The translations under genes were made by a program, and so were the position numbers. From positions 1 to 8,654 of the forward strand of contig URBJ01000091.1 in assembly GCA_900546005.1 (NCBI GenBank): 8,654 bases of DNA. The letters run 5' to 3'. The notes beneath the pieces were generated by a model. The model searched no databases and had not been told where the DNA came from. It was given only the letters and a program-made list of their open reading frames with translations. The DNA comes from an uncultured Alistipes sp. GTDB taxonomy: Bacteria > Bacteroidota > Bacteroidia > Bacteroidales > Rikenellaceae. Positions 1 through 6,379 of the stretch are shown in pieces; the stretch's first letter is position 1, and each line of letters starts with the position of its first letter.

Positions 1-395
1 TCCAGCCCGAGGACGCTGATCCAGTGATAACCCCACTGCCGCCCGTCAGTGGCTGGGATGCTGCCGGTTTTATGTGTGCGAATCGAATAGCGGAACAGAG
101 CCAGTGCATTCTGAAGCAGTTCCGCGGCAATTTTCGGTCGTCGGCATGCGTAAGCCTCTCCGACCAAGGGTGTCAGGCCCAGAGCCAGTCCTGTACCCCA
201 AAAGAGAAAGATCGTAAAAAGTGCTCCGGCAAAGGAGACGGCGGCCAAGGCTGTCGACCCCAAATGTCCGACCATTGCACTGTCGGCCAACTGTACGATG
301 ACCTGTCCGATTTGAGCAAGAATGACCGGATAGGCCAATGTGAAGTTGGCTTTGTACTGTGGAGTGTAGCGCAGTATGCGGGTAATGGCAGACAT
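1..395 (-). CDS. MATE-family efflux transporter, N-terminal part (gene runs off the left edge)
   Basis: Reading the minus strand from ATG at 395 gives 131 codons with no stop before the window edge. Residues 1-100 look like the start of a MATE (NorM/DinF-like) transporter, an inner-membrane antiporter that exports drugs or metabolites using a Na+ or H+ gradient. A short cytoplasmic start (MSAITRILRYTPQYKANF) leads into helix 1 (about 19-37, with P23 and the LAQIGQ stretch). The conserved DSAMVGHLG loop follows at 38-46, then helix 2 (about 49-76, with FLFWGTGLALGLTPLVGE at its end) and an LLQNALAL segment at 93-100. Beyond residue 101 the frame stays open but turns hydrophilic (RYSIRTHKTGSIPATDGRQ), where relatives normally have helix 3. 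The fragment may therefore be diverged, carry an insertion, or be broken; the rest of the gene lies outside the window. ATG 395 is chosen because homologous sequence starts there and a promoter -7 box lies 24 nt upstream. The substrate cannot be predicted. Confidence 0.8.
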   Translation of the reverse strand, partial: MSAITRILRYTPQYKANFTLAYPVILAQIGQVIVQLADSAMVGHLGSTALAAVSFAGALFTIFLFWGTGLALGLTPLVGEAYACRRPKIAAELLQNALALFRYSIRTHKTGSIPATDGRQWGYHWISVLGL

Positions 396-419
396 GACCG
401 GAGTTCTGAAAAATGTGTG

Positions 420-427
420 CAAAGATA
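420..427 (-). promoter_or_regulatory. Putative Bacteroidota-type promoter (-7 box) for the MATE gene
   Basis: On the minus strand 427..420 reads TATCTTTG, an exact match to the TAnnTTTG -7 consensus recognised by the Bacteroidota primary sigma factor. It ends 24 nt before the ATG at 395. No good TTTG -33 element is found 19-21 nt further upstream (the best there is TTAA), so the assignment rests on the -7 box and its position. Confidence 0.5.
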
Positions 428-478
428 CGCCAAAATCCTGAAAGTTCGTTAAGCGCGCCGGATTTAGTCCGGAAAGCT

Positions 479-510
479 GTTGTCTTGTCTGTTTTATTTT
501 GCTATCTTTG
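479..510 (+). promoter_or_regulatory. Putative Bacteroidota-type promoter for the GH92 gene
   Basis: TATCTTTG at 503-510 matches TAnnTTTG exactly. GTTG at 479-482 sits 20 nt upstream and matches three of four bases of the TTTG -33 element. The -7 box lies 32 nt before the GH92 start codon, leaving a short leader. The divergent MATE gene carries the same TATCTTTG octamer at 427..420, so the 147-nt gap holds two back-to-back promoters. Between them is a small inverted repeat, CCGGA-N5-TCCGG, at 458-472, whose role is unknown. Confidence 0.6.
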
Positions 511-542
511 TTAAATTCACGATCTTAAACTATTTGTAGACT

Positions 543-2759
543 ATGAAGAGATATTTGGGCTGGTTGATCGGTCTGTTGTGTTGTACCTCTCCCGCATTCG
601 GAGGAGAGTCCTATACGGATTATGTGAATCCGTTTATCGGAACGGCTACGGTGGGACACACCTATCCCGGAGCGACGCTTCCGTTTGCTATGGTTCAGGT
701 GGGACCGGATACGGGAACACAGGGTTGGGAGTATTGTGCCGGATACCACGATGCCGACAGCTCGATCATCGGATTTTCGCATACCCATTTGAGCGGAACC
801 GGTTGTCCCGATATGGGCGATATACTGTTGATGCCGATTACCGGAGAACCCTGTTTCGAGGCCGGCTCAAAGGAGAATCCCGATTCGGGTTACCGCTCCC
901 GATTCGATCATGCCAATGAAACGGCCCGTCCCGGCTACTACTCCGTACGTCTGGACGATTACGATATTTTTGCCGAGATGACCCTGACTTCCCGGACGGC
1001 TTTCCATCGGTATGCCTATCCGGACCAGAGCCAGAGTGGCGTGATTCTCGATTTGGGACACGGAATCGGCGACGAAACGATGCAGAGTTCGATCCGGCAG
1101 ATCGACGACCGGACTTTGGTCGGGGTGCGACACTCCGCCGGATTCGTCAAGGATCATCAATACTATTTCTGTATCCGTTTTTCACGTCCGATCGAAGAGA
1201 TTGTCTCCTATTGCGACGGTACGGTCGGTGAAAAAACAGAGATCGCTGGAAAAATCTGCAAAATGTACGTGGGCTTCGGAGAGGCCGAAAGCAAATCGTT
1301 GTCCGTAAAGGTTGCCCTGTCGACAGCGAGCGAAGAGGGTGCCCGCCGTAATATGGAGGCAGAGATTCCGCATTGGAATTTTAATAAAGTGATGAAGGCT
1401 GCCGATCGGGTCTGGAACGAGAATCTCGCCATGATGCAGATCGATCCGGTCGACGATAATCAGCTCGTGTCGTTCTATACGGCGCTATACCATTCGCTGA
1501 TCATGCCGAATCTCGTGACGGATGTCGACGGAACCTACTCCGGTTGGGATCATAAGATTCATCAGAGTACAGAGGGGGATCTCTATACGAATTATTCGTT
1601 GTGGGATACCTATCGGGCACTGCATCCGCTCTACACGATCTTGATTCCGGCCCGGAACGAAGAGTTTATCCACTCGATGTTGCAGCGTTATCGTCAGGTC
1701 GGAGCGTTGCCGACCAACGAGTACGGACTCTGTGAAACGTATGCCATGATCGGCAATCATGCGATCCCCGTCATTGTCGACGCCTACCTGAAAGGAGCCC
1801 GTTCGTTCGATCCGGAGGAGGCCTATCGGGCGATCAAGGATGCTTCGACGATCAGCCATGTGAAGTCGGACTGGGAGAGCTACATGAAATATGGCTATTA
1901 TCCGTTCGATATTGTCGAAGTGGAGTCGGTTTCGCGGACCCTCGAAGCGGCCTATGACGACCGTTGTGTGGCCCGTATGGCAGAGGCTTTGGGAAAGAAG
2001 GAGGATCTGGCGCTGTTCGAACGTCGTTCGAATTTCTATAAAAATCTGCTCGATCCCGAAACCCGTTTTATGCGGGCGCGCAATACGAAAGGTGAGTGGC
2101 GGACGCCGTTCGATCCCTTCTCTATTGCTCACGAGTTGTTGGGAGGTGACTATACGGAGGGAAATTCGTGGCAGTACACGTGGCACGTACAGCACGATGT
2201 TCCGGGTCTGGTCGAGCTGATCGGAGGAAACGAGGCCTTCTCGCACAAGCTCGATTCACTCTTTTTCTTGGATGAAGAGTTGCGCGGTGTAGCTTGGGTG
2301 TCGGATGTGACCGGACTGATCGGACAATATGCGCACGGGAACGAACCGAGCCACCATGTGGCCTATATGTACAATTATGTCGGTCAGCCCTATAAAACGC
2401 AGCGGCTCGTTCGAGAGGTGTTCGATCGGTTCTATATGGCTCGTCGTGACGGATTGTGCGGAAACGATGATTGCGGTCAGATGTCGGCTTGGTACCTCTT
2501 CTCGGCAATGGGTTTCTATCCGGTCGATCCGGCCTCGGGAGAGTATGTGCTGGGTGCACCGCAAGCGAACGAGATCGTGATGCATCTGCCCGGAAACAAA
2601 ACTTTTACGATGCGGGCCGAGAATCTTTCGCGAGAGAACAAATACGTGAAGTCGGTTTCGTGGAACGGAACACCGTTGAAGGGTTTTACCATCCGTCATG
2701 CAGATATTATGAAGGGTGGAGAGTTGGTCTTCGAGATGACTGATCAGCCCGTAATGTAG
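543..2759 (+). CDS. Secreted GH92 family alpha-mannosidase
   Basis: The 738-residue product is a full-length glycoside hydrolase family 92 enzyme. Characterised members are Ca2+-dependent, inverting exo-alpha-mannosidases that trim mannose from N-glycans or mannan. Residues 1-20 form a signal peptide (MKR, hydrophobic core, likely cleavage after AFG), so the protein should reach the periplasm or outer membrane. The N-terminal beta-sandwich starts with YVNPFIGT (27-34) and includes GFSHTHLSGTGCPDMGD (77-93). An (alpha/alpha)6-barrel follows, with family motifs YTEGNSWQYTWHVQHD (537-552), HGNEPSHHVAYMYNY (598-612) and GNDDCGQMSAWYLFSAMGFYP (640-660). By position in the motif, E539 should be the general acid, and the acidic pair D642/D643 lies in the conserved active-site and base region. 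Linkage preference (alpha-1,2, -1,3, -1,4 or -1,6) cannot be read from this. The gene has its own promoter and stands alone: neighbours are a divergent transporter and a convergent clpC, with no SusC/SusD pair in view. The start is supported by the signal peptide. Confidence 0.95.
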   Translation: MKRYLGWLIGLLCCTSPAFGGESYTDYVNPFIGTATVGHTYPGATLPFAMVQVGPDTGTQGWEYCAGYHDADSSIIGFSHTHLSGTGCPDMGDILLMPITGEPCFEAGSKENPDSGYRSRFDHANETARPGYYSVRLDDYDIFAEMTLTSRTAFHRYAYPDQSQSGVILDLGHGIGDETMQSSIRQIDDRTLVGVRHSAGFVKDHQYYFCIRFSRPIEEIVSYCDGTVGEKTEIAGKICKMYVGFGEAESKSLSVKVALSTASEEGARRNMEAEIPHWNFNKVMKAADRVWNENLAMMQIDPVDDNQLVSFYTALYHSLIMPNLVTDVDGTYSGWDHKIHQSTEGDLYTNYSLWDTYRALHPLYTILIPARNEEFIHSMLQRYRQVGALPTNEYGLCETYAMIGNHAIPVIVDAYLKGARSFDPEEAYRAIKDASTISHVKSDWESYMKYGYYPFDIVEVESVSRTLEAAYDDRCVARMAEALGKKEDLALFERRSNFYKNLLDPETRFMRARNTKGEWRTPFDPFSIAHELLGGDYTEGNSWQYTWHVQHDVPGLVELIGGNEAFSHKLDSLFFLDEELRGVAWVSDVTGLIGQYAHGNEPSHHVAYMYNYVGQPYKTQRLVREVFDRFYMARRDGLCGNDDCGQMSAWYLFSAMGFYPVDPASGEYVLGAPQANEIVMHLPGNKTFTMRAENLSRENKYVKSVSWNGTPLKGFTIRHADIMKGGELVFEMTDQPVM

Positions 2760-2911
2760 TATCCAGTCTCCGGAAGGGTATCCGATAAATTGGGTCACAA
2801 TCTTTTGTATTTGAAAAGTGTGCGGGCTCGTGTTGAAAGTCGATAGAAGAGCTACAGCAAAAGAAGGGTGTGACGAACAAGGGGGGGGTGAAATGTTGGT
2901 ACCTAGGTGGT
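2760..2911. other. Intergenic stretch downstream of the GH92 gene
   Basis: No credible gene is seen. It contains a run of eight G at 2881-2888 and a short palindromic patch, GGTACC next to ACCTAGGT (2898-2908). No convincing intrinsic terminator lies directly after the GH92 stop codon, so transcription may continue to the hairpin at 3138-3177. Confidence 0.5.
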
Positions 2912-3060
2912 AAAGAGGGGAGGAAGAAAAGGTAGGGGCAGAGAGAAAGAGAAAAGAGAGCGGAAAGGGAAGAGAAAGGAAGAAGAGGGGGGAACAAGGA
3001 AGAAAGAGGAGAAGAAGGAGAAAGGGAAAAAGGGGGAAAGGGAGGAGAGTAAGGAGTGGG
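2912..3060 (+). repeat. Polypurine (plus) / polypyrimidine (minus) tract
   Basis: Of 149 bases only six are pyrimidines (T2933, C2939, C2961, C2995, T3050, T3057), that is 96% purine on the plus strand. The longest uninterrupted purine runs are 2996-3049 (54 nt) and 2962-2994 (33 nt). The tract is an irregular mix of GA, GGA, GAAA and GGGAAA units rather than an exact tandem repeat. It lies between two convergent genes, GH92 and clpC, just before their shared terminator. Open frames across it encode only Lys/Arg/Glu/Gly (plus) or Ser/Pro/Leu/Phe (minus) low-complexity strings, so it is not treated as coding. Such tracts can form triplex (H-DNA) or stable RNA:DNA hybrids; whether this one does is unknown. 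Confidence 0.85.
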
Positions 3061-3137
3061 CCTTTTCATCGGAAGAAACTTCAATTTTCCAGCCGTCCTG
3101 TTTTGTGTAAAGACCGGAGATTTTGAATGAAAATAAA

Positions 3138-3186
3138 AAGAGAGGCGATCCCCAGCATAAGAGGGATCGCCTCTCTTCTCTTTTTT
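3138..3186. terminator. Bidirectional intrinsic terminator between GH92 and clpC
   Basis: A perfect 15-bp stem pairs 3138-3152 (AAGAGAGGCGATCCC) with 3163-3177, around a 10-nt loop. On the plus strand it is followed by CTC and six T (3181-3186); on the minus strand by TTTATTTTC. It can therefore stop GH92 read-through from the left and clpC transcription from the right. The clpC stop codon (3194..3192) lies only 14 nt from the stem, as expected for its own terminator. Confidence 0.9.
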
Positions 3187-3191
3187 GGGCA

Positions 3192-5750
3192 TCAGGATGC
3201 AATTCCGTTCTTTTGGTCTGGAGAGGTGACGGAAAAGAATAGCTCTCCTTTGCGGCATTCGATCAGGATCTTGTCGTTCGGATGAATCTTTCCGCTGATG
3301 ATCCGTTCGGCCAGCGGATCCTCGATCCAGTCCAACAGGGCACGCTTCAGGGAACGTACGCCATAGTGGGCATCGTACCCTTTCCGTATCAAGTGACGTT
3401 TGGCCGTTTCGCTCATTGTGATCGTGCAGTTCATCAGAGCCCCTCTTCGATTGAGATCCTTGATCTCGAGATCGATGATGCGGAACATGTGCCGTTCGGA
3501 GAGCGGTGCAAAGGTTACGATATCGTCGATCCGGTTGATGAATTCCGGCGGGAAAGTCCGTTCCAAACCTTTGCGGTAAAACGATTCACTGTACTCCTGC
3601 TCACCTGCAGCTTTTCGCGTCGTGTTGTAGCCTACGCTGCGGCTGTGCTGCATCGCTTCGCGTGATCCGACGTTGGAGGTCATGATGATGATCGTATTAC
3701 GAAAATCGACCCTGCGCCCCAGACCATCGGTCAGCCACCCTTCATCGAAGACCTGAAGCATCAGGTTGAAGATGTCGGGATGGGCCTTCTCGATCTCGTC
3801 GAACAGCAGCACGCTGTATGGATGTCGACGCACCTTTTCGGTCAGTTGTCCACCTTCGCCGTATCCCACATAGCCCGGAGGAGCTCCGATCAGTCGGCTG
3901 ATGTTGTACTTCTCGGAGTATTCGCTCATGTCGATTCGGATCATCTCCTCTTCACTGCCGAACAGGTGTTTTGCCAGTTGTTTGGCAACATGGGTCTTCC
4001 CGACGCCGGTCGGGCCTATAAAGAGAAAAACACCGATCGGACGGTTGCTCTCCTTGAGTCCGGCTCTGCTGCGAAGAATTGCACGGGAAATTTTCCGTAT
4101 CGCTTCGTCCTGTCCGATGACTACGGCGTTGAGGCGTCTCTCCATATCGAGCAAACGGGTCTGTTCATCTTCGGTCAGACGTGTGACCGGAATGCCGGTC
4201 ATCGAAGCGATAACCTTGCGGATCGCCTCTTCGTCGATTTCGACCGGAGTCTCGGCCAACTGGTTCCTCCATTGAGCCTCCATCTCTTCGAGACGACTGC
4301 GAAGGGCACTCTCTCGGTTGCGAAGTGCGGCGGCAACCTCATAATGCTGCATCTTTATCGCCCGGTTTCGGTCTTGGGCGGCCTGCGACGCTTCACGTTC
4401 CAGATCGGTCAGCGATTCCGGGGTTTTGCCCGAGAGAAGTTGGGCGCGACTGCCCGCTTCATCCATTACGTCGATCGCCTTGTCCGGGAAAAAGCGGTCC
4501 GAAAGGTAACGGCGCGTCAGGTCGATACATGCCCGCAGCGCCTCTTCCGTATAGCGAACGCAGTGGTGTACCTCGTACCGGTCCTTGATGTTGGAGAGGA
4601 TGCGGTAGGTCTCCTCGTCGGAGGGCTGTTCGATGAGCACCTTTTGAAAACGACGTTCCAATGCACTGTCTGCTTCGATCGCTTCCCGGTACTCGTTCAG
4701 TGTTGTGGCTCCGATACATTGCAGTTCTCCCCGGGCCAAAGCTGGTTTCAGAATGTTGGCCGTATCGAGTGACCCTTGCGTGCTTCCTGCTCCTACGATC
4801 GTGTGTATCTCGTCGATGAACAGGATGATGTTGCTTCCGGTCAGCTCCTTGATGATCGTGTTGATTCGTTCTTCGAACTCTCCCCGGAACTTTGTACCGG
4901 CAACGAGCGAAGAGACGTCGAGCGAGAAGATCCGCTTGTGTAACAGGGTGTAGGGCACCTTTTTCTGAATGATCCGCAGGGCCAATCCCTCGACAATGGC
5001 CGATTTACCTACGCCAGCCTCACCGATCAGTACGGGATTGTTTTTCTTGCGACGTCCGAGAATCTGGATCACCCGTTCGATCTCCGCTTCGCGTCCGACG
5101 ATCGGATCGAGTTCTCCATCCGCTGCTGCACGTGTCAGATCGATGCCGAATCGCGACAACAGTTCCTCCTTTTTCTGCTTTCCGTCGGTGATGGCGATCC
5201 GCATGATGCCCGACATGAGTCGTTCGGGATGTGACGCATCGTCCGGTTCGGAGATTTCGTCCCTTGCCGCGAGCATGTTCATCTCTTCGTAGTAGTCTTC
5301 GTTGGGGGGCATATCGTCTAGTAGCGGTGAGACCGTACTCGCAGTGATGTTGTAGAGGGCCAGCACTTTCGTACTGATTGACGTGGGATCGTTTACGATG
5401 GCTTGTAGCAGATGTCCCGTATTGAGGTATGTATCGGATTTTTCCGTGCTGAATTGTCGGATCTTTTCCAATAGTTCGGTCCCGTCGAACCGATAGGTTT
5501 GCAGTGTGTTCGAAGGGGCGTCGTCCATCTGTAGCGGTCCGAGTTCCCGTTCGATCCGGATGCGGATCTGTTCGATCTCCCAATCCCGAAGCAGTTTCTT
5601 CAGAATGTAGGCAGCATGTCCGCCCTCTTGTTTCAAGACGGCCAAAAACAGATGATCCAGCGTCACCTTGTCCGAATGACGCCGGAGGGCTTCGTAGCAT
5701 CCGGCCGCAAAGACGGCTGTAAGCATTTTAGTTTCCTTTGTTCGCATCAT
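3192..5750 (-). CDS. clpC: ClpC-type Hsp100 AAA+ ATPase (Clp protease ATP-binding subunit)
   Basis: The 852-residue product has the ClpC layout. ClpC hexamers unfold proteins and feed them to ClpP in the cytoplasm. A double-repeat Clp N-domain occupies about 6-146, followed by a variable acidic linker. The first AAA+ module has Walker A GEAGVGKS (243-250), Walker B ILFIDEIH (309-316) and pore-loop region [12 protein letters not shown] (284-295). A ClpC-size middle domain includes a UVR-like coiled coil (about 450-497). The second AAA+ module has Walker A GPTGVGKT (579-586), pore loop GAPPGYVGY (622-630), Walker B LLFDEIEK (648-655) and [11 protein letters not shown] (737-747), then the C-terminal D2-small domain. 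The longer, two-wing ClpB middle domain is absent. The tripeptide at the ClpP-docking loop position reads VGY (706-708), where ClpC of Bacillus has VGF. The N-domain is well diverged from the Bacillus type. ATG 5750 is immediately followed by a second ATG, and residue 9 is also Met, so the exact start could be a few codons later. It lies 48 nt after yfcE on the same strand and ends at a strong hairpin terminator. Confidence 0.92.
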   Translation of the reverse strand: MMRTKETKMLTAVFAAGCYEALRRHSDKVTLDHLFLAVLKQEGGHAAYILKKLLRDWEIEQIRIRIERELGPLQMDDAPSNTLQTYRFDGTELLEKIRQFSTEKSDTYLNTGHLLQAIVNDPTSISTKVLALYNITASTVSPLLDDMPPNEDYYEEMNMLAARDEISEPDDASHPERLMSGIMRIAITDGKQKKEELLSRFGIDLTRAAADGELDPIVGREAEIERVIQILGRRKKNNPVLIGEAGVGKSAIVEGLALRIIQKKVPYTLLHKRIFSLDVSSLVAGTKFRGEFEERINTIIKELTGSNIILFIDEIHTIVGAGSTQGSLDTANILKPALARGELQCIGATTLNEYREAIEADSALERRFQKVLIEQPSDEETYRILSNIKDRYEVHHCVRYTEEALRACIDLTRRYLSDRFFPDKAIDVMDEAGSRAQLLSGKTPESLTDLEREASQAAQDRNRAIKMQHYEVAAALRNRESALRSRLEEMEAQWRNQLAETPVEIDEEAIRKVIASMTGIPVTRLTEDEQTRLLDMERRLNAVVIGQDEAIRKISRAILRSRAGLKESNRPIGVFLFIGPTGVGKTHVAKQLAKHLFGSEEEMIRIDMSEYSEKYNISRLIGAPPGYVGYGEGGQLTEKVRRHPYSVLLFDEIEKAHPDIFNLMLQVFDEGWLTDGLGRRVDFRNTIIIMTSNVGSREAMQHSRSVGYNTTRKAAGEQEYSESFYRKGLERTFPPEFINRIDDIVTFAPLSERHMFRIIDLEIKDLNRRGALMNCTITMSETAKRHLIRKGYDAHYGVRSLKRALLDWIEDPLAERIISGKIHPNDKILIECRKGELFFSVTSPDQKNGIAS

Positions 5751-5776
5751 TTTTTCGAAGTTGATTTTCGAAAAAA
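5750..5776. promoter_or_regulatory. Perfect inverted repeat touching the clpC start codon
   Basis: TTTTTTCGAA (5750-5759) and TTCGAAAAAA (5767-5776) are exact reverse complements separated by 7 nt. In the clpC mRNA sense this gives a U6CGAA / UUCGA6 stem whose 3' arm ends on the A of the first AUG. It could be an operator for a dimeric repressor, or an A/U-rich leader hairpin affecting ribosome access. It occupies most of the 48-nt gap between yfcE and clpC. It is not a usual terminator, because the stem is AT-rich and lacks a downstream U-run. Confidence 0.6.
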
Positions 5777-5798
5777 TAACGCCGGAACGATCGCTTTA

Positions 5799-6302
5799 TT
5801 ATGGAACCGGTCGTCTGGGCCATTCGCCGACCTCTAAATCGCGGATGTCCGATCCGTCGATGGTGAGCCGTACGGCAGTCCTAACTTGATGGAACCCACT
5901 GATCCCGGCAGCTCCCGGATTGATGTGGAGCAGATCGAGCGACTTGTCGTACATGATTTTCAAAATATGGGAGTGCCCGCAGACGAAAATTTTGGGACGA
6001 TGGATTCTCAGTTGAATTTCGACGCCGCGAGCATAGTGGTTGGGATACCCTCCGATGTGGGTTATCATGACCGGAACCTGTTCGCAGTCGAAAAGTGTCC
6101 ATTGCTCGAATTCTGATCGGACCTGTTGACCGTCGATGTTACCGTAAACCCCGTGTAGTGGTCGGAAAGCTGCAATCTGGTCGGCGGTTTCGATCGATCC
6201 AAAGTCGCCTGCGTGCCAAATCTCGTCGACCTCTGCGAAAAAGTCCCGAAGCGGCCGGTCGAAAATGCCGTGTGTGTCCGAAAGTATACCGATGCGTTTC
6301 AA
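5799..6302 (-). CDS. YfcE/MJ0936-type metallophosphoesterase
   Basis: The 167-residue product is a small calcineurin-like phosphodiesterase of the YfcE/MJ0936 family, cytoplasmic and dimetal-dependent. Members hydrolyse phosphodiesters such as model bis-pNPP, and the physiological substrate is generally unknown. All metal-binding blocks are present: DTHG with D9/H11, HAGD with D33, GNID with N55, ITH with H82, and GHSH with H110/H112, plus the family NPGA (128-131). The N-terminus of the family aligns to KRIGILSDTHG, directly preceded by TTG (6302..6300), so TTG is chosen as start. No in-frame ATG lies nearby: the open frame continues to 6692 but runs antisense through rarA with no similarity to the family. 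A promoter-like TTTG-N19-TACCTTTA at 6379..6349 fits a start here. The gene precedes clpC by 48 nt on the same strand, so the two probably form an operon. Confidence 0.88.
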   Translation of the reverse strand: MKRIGILSDTHGIFDRPLRDFFAEVDEIWHAGDFGSIETADQIAAFRPLHGVYGNIDGQQVRSEFEQWTLFDCEQVPVMITHIGGYPNHYARGVEIQLRIHRPKIFVCGHSHILKIMYDKSLDLLHINPGAAGISGFHQVRTAVRLTIDGSDIRDLEVGEWPRRPVP

Positions 6303-6339
6303 AATTGAAGTGAGCTGAAATAAATCTCTTGTAAAACGA

Positions 6340-6357
6340 TTACCTTTGTAAAGGTAA
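6340..6357. promoter_or_regulatory. Palindrome over the divergent yfcE/rarA promoters
   Basis: TTACCTTT (6340-6347), a GT spacer, then AAAGGTAA (6350-6357) form a perfect 8-bp-arm palindrome. Its plus reading contains TACCTTTG (6341-6348), an exact TAnnTTTG -7 box 20 nt before the rarA ATG. Its minus reading contains TACCTTTA, the -7 box for yfcE. The same few bases thus serve promoters in both directions and could also bind a symmetric regulator. For rarA no good -33 element is seen 19-21 nt upstream. Confidence 0.55.
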
Positions 6358-6379
6358 CGAAATTTTCTATGCGAACAAA
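6349..6379 (-). promoter_or_regulatory. Putative yfcE(-clpC) promoter
   Basis: On the minus strand TTTG at 6379..6376 is separated by exactly 19 nt from TACCTTTA at 6356..6349, a seven-of-eight match to TAnnTTTG with ideal spacing. The -33 element lies inside the first codons of rarA. The -7 box ends 46 nt before the TTG start of yfcE. Confidence 0.6.

Noticed and set aside
24..452. 142-residue plus-strand open frame at the left end
   Set aside because: The minus strand encodes recognisable MATE helices over 95-395; the plus frame has no such pattern and covers the MATE promoter.
458..472. CCGGA-N5-TCCGG inverted repeat as an operator
   Set aside because: Five-base arms are easily found by chance, and nothing else supports a binding site.
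543..602. Lipoprotein signal in the GH92 protein (Cys13/Cys14)
   Set aside because: The residues before the cysteines (GLL and LLC) do not fit a lipobox with a small residue at -1. A type I cleavage after AFG fits better, although membership of the lipoprotein class is not strictly excluded.
1485..2246. 253-residue minus-strand open frame inside the GH92 gene
   Set aside because: It lies fully inside a well-conserved GH92 coding region and has no recognisable motifs.
2907..3110. Open frame of 67 residues rich in Lys/Arg/Glu, and minus-strand frames of 99 and 183 residues over the same area
   Set aside because: They are by-products of the polypurine tract, which lacks stop codons by composition; there is no recognisable domain, and the longest one overlaps the ends of both GH92 and clpC.
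3780..4772. 330-residue plus-strand open frame antisense to clpC
   Set aside because: clpC is unmistakable in the other frame through the whole stretch. The antisense product has no family motifs and is explained by codon bias.
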